Assembly: GCA_002409725.1 (NCBI GenBank)
Contig: DHOI01000042.1
Span: forward strand, 907-11,092
Direction of reading: 5' to 3'
DNA length: 10,186 nt
DNA from: Christensenella sp. UBA5394
Lineage (GTDB): Bacteria; Bacillota; Clostridia; Christensenellales; CAG-138
Each line of letters begins with the position of its first letter. Positions within the stretch are counted from its first letter, which is position 1. Of the stretch, positions 1 to 5,762 are shown one piece after another. Below the pieces are notes generated by a model, which saw only the letters and a program-made list of their open reading frames with translations, made no database searches and was not told the DNA's origin. A program made the translations under genes and the position numbers.

Positions 1-1226
1 CCGCGGCCGAAAGCCTGGCCGCGCGGAATGGTCAGGCAGCCCCCCTTTTGGAAGCCGCCGTGCGCCAAATGGAAGCGGTGGTAGCCCAAGCAAGGGGCGT
101 AGCGGCGCCGCAGGCAGTCCCGGGCGAATTGCCGCAGGGCCTTTCGCCAAGCCTCTCCGCCAAGCTTACGCAAAGCGGCGTTTGGCAGGAGCTAAGCGAA
201 CGTCTGCCCGCCCTGCCCGAGCCGGAGGCCCGGGGCTTGATGCTGCAACTGATGGCCGACCTGCCGCCTGAGGCCAGCGGCGCGGAGCGCGCCCTGGTTT
301 ATCAGGCCATGCAGGGCCTGCGACCGCAAGCGTCCATGGATGCGACGCAATCCGTACAATCGCAGCCGAAAGCGCCGCAAACGGCGCAAGATAGCCACAC
401 CACGGCAGCAGGGCCGCAAGCGCCTGCTGATACGGCTCAATCCGTACAATCGCAGCCGGAAGCGCCGCAAACCGCGCAAGATAGCCGCGCCGCGGCAGCA
501 GGGCCGCAAAGCCCCCCCGAAAGGCAAGCGAACCCGCTCCCGCAGGGGGCGAAGCCGCAGGAAACGGTGCAAACCGGGCAAGCGCCCAAGGAACAGTCTA
601 TTTTGCAAAGCGGGCTGCGCGATCTTTTCGCCGCCCTGTTGGAGCGTGCTCCCGGCGAGCAGGGCCAGGCACTGCGGGAAGCGGCCGCAGAGCTTGAAAC
701 TAAGCTCCTAGCCTTCACCGGCGCGCTCAAGGCGCAGGAAGGGCCGGAAACGGCCCGGCTTCTGAAGCCGGTGCTGGAAATGGGCCAGGCGTTGACGGCA
801 CAGGTGCAGATGGGCGGCGAGTTGGGCAATCTTTTGTATGTACCCCTGCCCATCACCCTCCACGAGAATCGGCAGGACGCCGGCCTCTATGTGCTCAAGC
901 GCCACGGTGGCTCCTCTATGGTGGACGAGGCCAACGTGACCGTGGCCATCTGCCTGGAAACGCAGAACCTGGGCCCCGTGGACACCCTGCTGAAGGTGGA
1001 GCGTGGCGATATCACCCTGCAATTCCGGGTGGAAGGGGCGAAAGCGCACGCCTTTATCCAATCTCAGCTAAGCCAGGCCGCCGAATTGCCATTCCCCGCG
1101 CCCTATCGCTTCAAAAGCGCCTCCGTGGTGCGGCGGGAGGCGGCCATCACCCCGCTCAACGCAGGGCAGGCCCTTCAGCAGGCCTTCGGCCTCAGCGCCC
1201 CCGGCGCGCTGGATATATCCATATAA
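1..1226 (+). CDS. FliK-like flagellar hook-length control protein (YlqG type), 5' partial
   Basis: The reading frame is open from the left edge (first full codon at 3) to TAA at 1224-1226, so the true start probably lies outside the window. The first start-like codon is TTG at 48, with no convincing ribosome binding site before it. The N-terminal two thirds is low-complexity (Gln, Ala, Pro rich) and contains a 30-residue tandem duplication. The C-terminal part (about 825-1170) looks like the FliK C-terminal (Flg_hook) domain: it has alternating hydrophobic strands and an LGPVD motif followed by a VERGDITLQFRVE stretch, matching the 'L-x-P-x-x-L-G-x-V' style core. FliK proteins measure hook length and trigger the export specificity switch through the C-terminal domain of FlhB. 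The next gene, 13 bp downstream, is an isolated FlhB C-domain, the same pairing as ylqG-ylqH in Bacillus. It could be the main FliK or a paralogue; the pairing favours a YlqG-type paralogue. The family call is fairly safe, the exact role is not. Confidence 0.72.
   Translation, partial: AAESLAARNGQAAPLLEAAVRQMEAVVAQARGVAAPQAVPGELPQGLSPSLSAKLTQSGVWQELSERLPALPEPEARGLMLQLMADLPPEASGAERALVYQAMQGLRPQASMDATQSVQSQPKAPQTAQDSHTTAAGPQAPADTAQSVQSQPEAPQTAQDSRAAAAGPQSPPERQANPLPQGAKPQETVQTGQAPKEQSILQSGLRDLFAALLERAPGEQGQALREAAAELETKLLAFTGALKAQEGPETARLLKPVLEMGQALTAQVQMGGELGNLLYVPLPITLHENRQDAGLYVLKRHGGSSMVDEANVTVAICLETQNLGPVDTLLKVERGDITLQFRVEGAKAHAFIQSQLSQAAELPFPAPYRFKSASVVRREAAITPLNAGQALQQAFGLSAPGALDISI
348..509 (+). 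repeat. 90-bp tandem duplication inside the FliK-like gene
   Basis: Two adjacent near-identical copies with an exact 90-bp period lie at 348-437 and 438-509; the second copy diverges after 509. Each encodes a 30-residue unit beginning QSVQSQP(K/E)APQTAQDS. The period is a multiple of three, so the frame is kept and only the disordered linker length changes. Differences between copies are scattered point substitutions, so the duplication is not brand new. Confidence 0.9.
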
Positions 1227-1239
1227 GTTAGGAGCAGCG

Positions 1240-1548
1240 ATGCAAGAGAATAAGAACGCAAAAAAGCCCCAGCGGCATGCGGCCGCCCTCAAATATGATC
1301 CGCTTGCGGATGAAGCCCCCATCCTCGCGGCTGTGGGCAAGGGTGTTATCGCGGACAATATTATCGAAACGGCCAGGGTGCACGGCGTTCCCGTGGTGGA
1401 GGATTCCACCGCAGCAGAGTTGCTCACCCGCTTCTCCGTGGGCGACGCCATCCCGCCCGCCCTTTACGAGGTCGTGGCGCAGATCTTGCTTTTCGTGGCG
1501 GAAATGGATACCAAAGCCGCCGAAAAGCTGCGGCATATCGGCCGCTAA
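1240..1548 (+). CDS. FlhB C-terminal-domain-like protein (FlhX/YlqH type, EscU/YscU/HrcU family)
   Basis: A 102-residue protein with ATG at 1240 and GGAG at 1231-1234, five bases upstream. It aligns along its whole length with the cytoplasmic C-terminal domain of FlhB: ALKYDP near residues 16-21, GVPVVED near 49-55, and the end motif GDAIPPALYEVVAQILLFVAE near 70-90. Full FlhB has four membrane helices and an NPTH autocleavage site before this domain. Here there is no membrane segment, and the equivalent of NPTH is degenerate (KPQR at residues 9-12), so self-cleavage is not expected. Such stand-alone proteins resemble the product released after FlhB cleavage; in some bacteria they can support export in place of the FlhB C-domain. 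The gene follows the FliK-like gene by 13 bp and is probably co-transcribed. FliK normally contacts exactly this FlhB domain, so a functional pairing is plausible. Its stop codon overlaps that of the convergent ComFB-family gene. Confidence 0.88.
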   Translation: MQENKNAKKPQRHAAALKYDPLADEAPILAAVGKGVIADNIIETARVHGVPVVEDSTAAELLTRFSVGDAIPPALYEVVAQILLFVAEMDTKAAEKLRHIGR

Positions 1549-1841
1549 GCCTGTTGGCGCTTGTGGTGCGGCCGCTGCTTGACGATCTGCGCCGCCCGCA
1601 AGATCTCCTGGTATACGGTGACCCGGCTTTGGGCCAGGCCCTGGAGCCGGTAGATCTCAAAGGCCTTGCCCTGCTCGGAGACCACATATTTGGGCGGCAG
1701 GTGGTTGAGGGCCAAAGCCATCACATCCAGCCTGCATTGGCGGCAGGTACACATCTTTTCCTCGTGCAGCACCTCGTCAAGCATGCATTCTACCACACAC
1801 TCGGTCACGTTGAATAGTTTCGGCTCCGGCATATGTTCCAT
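1545..1841 (-). CDS. comFB: ComFB-family small cysteine-containing protein
   Basis: A 98-residue protein with ATG at 1841 and AAAGGGG seven bases upstream. The core is characteristic of the late-competence ComFB family: VVECMLDEVL (16-25), then C31, C33 and C36 in a CTCRQCRLDVMALALN block, followed by LPPKYVV (48-54) and a helical C-terminus ending in a basic tail (KQRPHHKR). The three clustered cysteines fit the zinc-binding site of Bacillus ComFB. ComFB was named from the comFA-comFB-comFC operon but is not essential for transformation in Bacillus. Cyanobacterial members have been described as cyclic-dinucleotide binding proteins. Here there are no competence genes beside it: it is the last gene of a flagellar operon, 26 bp after cheB. 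A role as a small regulatory or second-messenger receptor tied to motility is an inference. The family assignment is strong, the function open. Confidence 0.85.
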   Translation of the reverse strand: MEHMPEPKLFNVTECVVECMLDEVLHEEKMCTCRQCRLDVMALALNHLPPKYVVSEQGKAFEIYRLQGLAQSRVTVYQEILRAAQIVKQRPHHKRQQA

Positions 1842-1867
1842 CTGGCTGCCCCTTTCTGATTGGGTTC

Positions 1868-2929
1868 TTATGGGCGGATGGGCCGCTTAAGCTGCTCGAG
1901 CAGCGCGCCGGGGATCGCCTCCAGCGGCGCTTCGCGCAGGACCGCGCCCAGCTTCATAGCCTCCATGGGCATGCCGTATACCACGCTGGATTGCTTATCC
2001 TGGCCGATGGTATAGGCGCCCTTTTCCTTCATACGCAAAAGCCCCGTGGCACCATCGGCTCCCATGCCGGTGAGCAGGATGCCCACAGACCGGTTGCCCA
2101 TAACCTCCGCCACAGACTCAAACAATACGTTCACAGAGGGGCAGTGCCCGCTCACCTTCTCCGTGCCGCCTACCTTGGCGATCAGCTCGGCGCCGCGCCG
2201 GGCTACCCGCAAATGCGCGTCCCCCGGAGCCACATAGGCATGGCCGGCCAGGATGGGCATGCCGTCCTGCGCTTCGTGCACGGTGAGCAGGGTTTCCCGA
2301 TCCAGCCGCTCGGCATACATTTGGGTAAAGACCGGGGGCATGTGCTGCACGATGACGATGCCGGGCATGCCCGCGGGCAGCGCTTTGAGGATTCGGCTGG
2401 TCGCCTCCGTGCCGCCCGTGGATGCGCCGATGGCCACCAGCATGTTCTTGCCGCAATCCCCCGTGAGCGCCTCCAGCGGCGAGCAGGGCACGGGGCCGCG
2501 CTTGGCGGAAGTAGGGTCGCGCAGGATCGGCCCCACCAGGCGGGCCACCGAAGCGATCTTGATCTTGGAGGCCAGCTCCCTAGAAAAGGCGGCCATCTCG
2601 CTATCTTCCGGCTTGGCGATGAAATCCACAGCACCCGCCCGCATGGCCTCGAACACCATGCTATCCGCTCCGCTGACCGCGATCACGGGTATGGGATGCT
2701 TGGGCATCACCGTTTTTAAAAAATCGATCCCGCTCATACCCGGCATCTCCACATCCAGCGTGATTACATCCGGGGCGAGTGAGCTAATTTTATCCTTGGC
2801 GTCAAAGGCGCCGGATGCGGTCCCCGCTACCTCGAGCTGCGGGTCCTGCTCCAGGCTCTTGGCAATGGCCGTGCGAAACATGAGCGAATCATCGATAATC
2901 AGAACACGAATCCGCTTTCCTGCGTACAT
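1868..2929 (-). CDS. cheB: Chemotaxis response regulator protein-glutamate methylesterase CheB
   Basis: A complete 353-residue CheB. The N-terminal receiver domain (about 6-125) has the acidic pair D13/D14, the phospho-acceptor D59 in TLDVEMPG, S86 and the invariant K106 in AKP. After a variable linker (about 130-160) comes the methylesterase domain with the catalytic triad S170 (GASTGG), H196 (QHMPP) and D292 (GMGADG). It demethylates, and usually deamidates, glutamyl residues on chemoreceptors, and is activated when CheA phosphorylates the receiver. The start is ATG at 2929 with a strong AAGAGGTGG at 2936-2944, six bases away. It lies 35 bp after fliY, where clostridial operons often carry cheY; no cheA, cheW, cheR or cheY is in the window. 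All key residues are intact, so it should be active. Confidence 0.97.
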   Translation of the reverse strand: MYAGKRIRVLIIDDSLMFRTAIAKSLEQDPQLEVAGTASGAFDAKDKISSLAPDVITLDVEMPGMSGIDFLKTVMPKHPIPVIAVSGADSMVFEAMRAGAVDFIAKPEDSEMAAFSRELASKIKIASVARLVGPILRDPTSAKRGPVPCSPLEALTGDCGKNMLVAIGASTGGTEATSRILKALPAGMPGIVIVQHMPPVFTQMYAERLDRETLLTVHEAQDGMPILAGHAYVAPGDAHLRVARRGAELIAKVGGTEKVSGHCPSVNVLFESVAEVMGNRSVGILLTGMGADGATGLLRMKEKGAYTIGQDKQSSVVYGMPMEAMKLGAVLREAPLEAIPGALLEQLKRPIRP

Positions 2930-2964
2930 ATAACACCACCTCTTGGCTTGTTATGGAGTGGCGC

Positions 2965-4350
2965 TCAGTTGCCTCTCGTCAGCTCCGAAAGCTCCGCTGC
3001 GTTGAGCTCCGTGATGCGCACGCCGTAGCTGTCGTCTATAACAACCACTTCGCCCCGGGCGACCTGGATGCCGTTGACCAGGACCTCCACCATCTCGCCG
3101 GCGAGCTTATCCAGCACCACTACGGAGCCTACGTTCATATCTAATACTTGCTTGATCGTTTTGGTGCAGCGGCCCAACTCCACCGTCACTTCCATGGGCA
3201 CATCCAGCAGCCGCCACAGGTTCTGGGTCTCGATCCGGCCATCCGTGGCAGGGCCCATCGCGCCGAAAACTGGATACTCCACATCCTTCACGTTCACGCT
3301 GGCGGCATCCTTCAGCACCCCCCCCGCCTGCGGGTGGAAGGGGGCCTGCCCTATCCCAGGCATCGGGGCCTGGCCATAAGCGGGCGGGTAACCATAAGGC
3401 GGGTAAGGATAGGGATAATAGCCGCCCGGCGGGTAGGGCGGCTGACCCTGGCCACTTTCCATTGAAGGGGCGGGCTGTGTAGGCGGCGTGGGCCGCGGGG
3501 GCGGCGGCGCGCTCTGCGACGCGGGAGCTGTGGCCGGCGCTGCCGGAGTCGGAACCGGCGCGGGCTCCTCCTGCGGTATATAGGTGGCATCCTGGGGAAC
3601 GAAGACGTTTTTCGTCCCGCCCATATCCTGCTGCCAGGCGCTTTCCGGTTCCTCCGGCAGGGGGTTTAGAAGCTCGTCCGCCAGCTTCTGCGAAAAATCT
3701 ATGGGCAAAACCTGCATGATTTCGCTGGTGAGCAGGTTCTCGATCTCCATTTTGAAGGAGATCTTGAGCACGATATCCCCGCGCTGGAAGATGCTGCTCA
3801 AATTATCCTGTGCGATGACGATCCGCCTGGACGCCGGGGTGGAGATGTTGATGGTCTTGTGCAGCATGGAGGCCAATGAGGTAGCGGAAGAGCCCACCAT
3901 CTGGTTCATGACCTCGCGGATGGCGCTCAGGCTGATCTCGTCCAGCACGATATTGTTGGGGTCAAGGTTGCCGGTGCCGCCCATGAGCAGATCCGTAATG
4001 AGGGCGGCGTCGTATTCCTTGAGCAGCAGCAGGTTGTTGCCGCTGATCCCCTGGGTATATTGCACCTCTACCACAACTAGGGGCAGGGGGTGCTCCGCGG
4101 CCAGCGTTTCCCGGTTATGGACGGAGAGGGCCGGCGTGGTAATCAGCACCTTGCGCCCCAGGAGCGTATACATCGTGGTGGCGGCCGTTCCCATGCAGAT
4201 GTTGCCCATCTCGCCCAAAACGTCCTGCTCATCCCGGGTGAGGTAGGCGTCTACATCCAGATCCACTACGGGCGGGCCGGCCTCTACCTGCCCCGCGTTG
4301 CGCAGCAGCTCTTCGATTTGTTCCTGGGACATGATGTTATTGTCGCTCAC
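2965..4350 (-). CDS. fliY: Flagellar motor switch phosphatase FliY (CheC-type domain plus FliN domain)
   Basis: A 461-residue FliY, the Gram-positive switch protein that joins a CheY-P phosphatase to a FliN-type C-ring domain. Residues 8-16 (SQEQIEELL) match the N-terminal CheY-P binding peptide shared with FliM. The CheC-like region (about 35-230) has two intact phosphatase signatures of form (D/S)xxxExxNxxxG: D43/E47/N50/G54 and S142/E146/N149/G153. A long Pro/Ala- then Pro/Tyr-rich linker (about 259-345) separates this from the SpoA/FliN domain (about 376-448, LLDVPMEVTVELGR). The start is GTG at 4350, inside the end of fliM (14-bp overlap), with AAGGAG ten bases upstream. An in-frame ATG at residue 7 has no ribosome binding site. 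The overlap suggests translational coupling with FliM, its partner in the switch. The linker is the unusual part. Confidence 0.96.
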   Translation of the reverse strand: MSDNNIMSQEQIEELLRNAGQVEAGPPVVDLDVDAYLTRDEQDVLGEMGNICMGTAATTMYTLLGRKVLITTPALSVHNRETLAAEHPLPLVVVEVQYTQGISGNNLLLLKEYDAALITDLLMGGTGNLDPNNIVLDEISLSAIREVMNQMVGSSATSLASMLHKTINISTPASRRIVIAQDNLSSIFQRGDIVLKISFKMEIENLLTSEIMQVLPIDFSQKLADELLNPLPEEPESAWQQDMGGTKNVFVPQDATYIPQEEPAPVPTPAAPATAPASQSAPPPPRPTPPTQPAPSMESGQGQPPYPPGGYYPYPYPPYGYPPAYGQAPMPGIGQAPFHPQAGGVLKDAASVNVKDVEYPVFGAMGPATDGRIETQNLWRLLDVPMEVTVELGRCTKTIKQVLDMNVGSVVVLDKLAGEMVEVLVNGIQVARGEVVVIDDSYGVRITELNAAELSELTRGN

Positions 4351-5332
4351 TGTTATCCTGCTCCTTTATGATCTTTGCAATTTGTACCACGCGCTTTTCC
4401 TCGCTCATGCCGAGCACAGCTTTGAACTTGGGTATCTGCTCCACATCCATCAGGATAAAGTCTACGATCCGGTGATTGGTAGAGAGGATATCCCCCGGCT
4501 TCATTTGCAAAAGCTCGCCCACGGTAATGCGGCTCTTTTGCAGCCTGGCTCTGACGCGCACCTTGGTATCCAGCACCTGCGCCTCGAGCTGCGCATCCGG
4601 CGCGCGCCTGGAGGAGGTCTGCTCGCCCAGGGCCCAGGTCATGGAGTTGAGCTGTTTGGAAATGGGCTGAATAAGGAAATGCGGCACGCAGATGGCCATC
4701 ATATCCTCGATGCTATCCATCTTCACGTTGAAGGTGACGATGGCCGCGGGCTCGTTGGAGGCGGCGATCTGGGTGAACTGGGGGCTGGTTTCGATGCGCT
4801 CAAGGCGCATCTTTAGCGCCGCTACCTTTTCCCAGGCCGATTCAAATATGCTCAGGCACTGGGGCAGCACATTCGTCATGATCGCCAGATCGATCTCGGA
4901 AAAGGGCTTGCTTTCATCCGTATAGTCCGCGCTGCCGCCAAAAAGGCAGCTAATGATACCGTAAACCACCGCGGAGGACATCTGGAAGATTAACGAGCCG
5001 GTCAGCGGGGCCGCATCCACCACCGCGATCAGGGCGGGCAGGGGGATGGAGTTGTTGAATTCCCCAAAGAGCTGCTCCTCCACAGACACCACGTCGACTT
5101 CGCATAGGGTGCGAAGCATGCCCGTGAGCCTAGTGGAGAGAACGGTGGCAAAGTTATCGCTGATGGTATGGAGGGTGCGCATCTGCTCCTTAGAGAATTT
5201 GTTGGCCGTGCGGAAATCATAGATGCGAACCCCTTTGTCCGCATCCTCTTCCGGCTCCGGCTTCACAGCCTCGCCCACGGAAAGGGAATTAAGCAGTGCG
5301 TCTATCTCGCTTTGTGTGAGTATATTAGCCAA
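4337..5332 (-). CDS. fliM: Flagellar motor switch protein FliM
   Basis: A 331-residue FliM, the middle C-ring protein that binds CheY-P and sets rotation direction. The N-terminus has the conserved CheY-P binding peptide (LTQSEIDALLN, 5-15). The middle CheC-like domain (about 45-235) lacks the phosphatase E/N signatures, as usual for FliM. The C-terminal SpoA domain spans about 250-320 (VRVRARLQKSRITVGELLQMKPGD region) and contacts FliN-type domains. The start is TTG at 5332: the codon just upstream in frame is a stop (TGA), the nearest ATG (5336) is out of frame, and AAGGGAG lies eight bases before TTG. The GGxG motif that contacts FliG in well-studied FliM proteins appears here as GGSA (132-135). 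The gene overlaps fliY by 14 bp and follows fliL by 28 bp. Confidence 0.97.
   Translation of the reverse strand: MANILTQSEIDALLNSLSVGEAVKPEPEEDADKGVRIYDFRTANKFSKEQMRTLHTISDNFATVLSTRLTGMLRTLCEVDVVSVEEQLFGEFNNSIPLPALIAVVDAAPLTGSLIFQMSSAVVYGIISCLFGGSADYTDESKPFSEIDLAIMTNVLPQCLSIFESAWEKVAALKMRLERIETSPQFTQIAASNEPAAIVTFNVKMDSIEDMMAICVPHFLIQPISKQLNSMTWALGEQTSSRRAPDAQLEAQVLDTKVRVRARLQKSRITVGELLQMKPGDILSTNHRIVDFILMDVEQIPKFKAVLGMSEEKRVVQIAKIIKEQDNSERQ
4361..4366 (-). promoter_or_regulatory. Ribosome binding site supporting the GTG start of fliY
   Basis: AAGGAG on the minus strand lies within the last codons of fliM, ten bases before GTG at 4350. It is the only good Shine-Dalgarno sequence nearby and decides for GTG over the in-frame ATG 18 bases later. 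Confidence 0.7.
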
Positions 5333-5340
5333 TCATATGT

Positions 5341-5347
5341 CTCCCTT
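5341..5347 (-). promoter_or_regulatory. Ribosome binding site supporting the TTG start of fliM
   Basis: AAGGGAG on the minus strand lies eight bases before TTG at 5332. Between it and the TTG lies an out-of-frame ATG (5336) that reads only ATG ATT GGC TAA, so TTG is the only workable fliM start. Confidence 0.75.
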
Positions 5348-5360
5348 CGACAGGCGCTTC

Positions 5361-5762
5361 TTACTGCATCACGAAATCGCTGAAATAGGCTTTTACAAAC
5401 AGGGGCGCTTCGCCCTCATGTGCGGGGAAGCTCTCGTTAAGCCGCCCCACGATGGCATCCGAAAGCTGATCCTGCAGATCCCCCTGCTGGTACTGCTCCA
5501 CCGTTTGGTTGCGCAGCACATAGAGCACACAATCACGCACCTTGGCGTTCTTTTCATCGAGCTCATCCCCGACATCCTGGCTAAGTCCTAGCACCACGGT
5601 GGTTTTGATGAGCCTATCCGAATCGATCACGTTGGTAACAAAGGCGTCGCCCGCGGAATAATAATACTGCTTGTTCGTATCGACCGGCCTAGTAAAATAA
5701 TACACCGCGCCGGCGGCCACTAGTATCACGGCGACAATGATGATGATCGAATTTTTCTTCAT
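5361..5762 (-). CDS. fliL: Flagellar basal body-associated protein FliL
   Basis: A 133-residue protein with one N-terminal membrane helix (about 5-22, after MKKN) and a small extracytoplasmic domain, the usual FliL plan. FliL sits around the MotA/MotB stator and stabilises or tunes it. Recognisable features are the stretch LIKTTVVLGLSQD (51-63), which pairs with the family's conserved beta strand, and the terminal helix-strand segment with LNESF and VKAYFSDFVMQ. Its ATG overlaps the motB stop (ATGA, 5759-5762), a classic translational coupling, and AAAGGGG lies upstream within motB. Sequence conservation in FliL is low, so the call rests on length, topology and position between motB and fliM, where it is almost invariably found. 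Confidence 0.92.
   Translation of the reverse strand: MKKNSIIIIVAVILVAAGAVYYFTRPVDTNKQYYYSAGDAFVTNVIDSDRLIKTTVVLGLSQDVGDELDEKNAKVRDCVLYVLRNQTVEQYQQGDLQDQLSDAIVGRLNESFPAHEGEAPLFVKAYFSDFVMQ

Noticed and set aside
348..509. CRISPR-like repeat
   Set aside because: The two copies are directly adjacent with no spacers, are coding and keep the reading frame, so this is a simple in-gene duplication.
340..711. Arg/Lys-rich 123-codon frame within the FliK-like gene
   Set aside because: It is the shifted reading of the repeat-containing Gln/Pro/Ala-rich region; its basic composition follows from the repeat sequence, not from a gene.
1991..2719. 242-codon plus-strand frame opposite cheB, and a second one at 2253-2933
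   Set aside because: CheB on the minus strand has all catalytic residues. The opposite frames show no recognisable domains and are codon-bias shadows.
3584..4246. 220-codon plus-strand frame opposite fliY
   Set aside because: Serine-rich antisense of a well-identified gene, with no domain signature.
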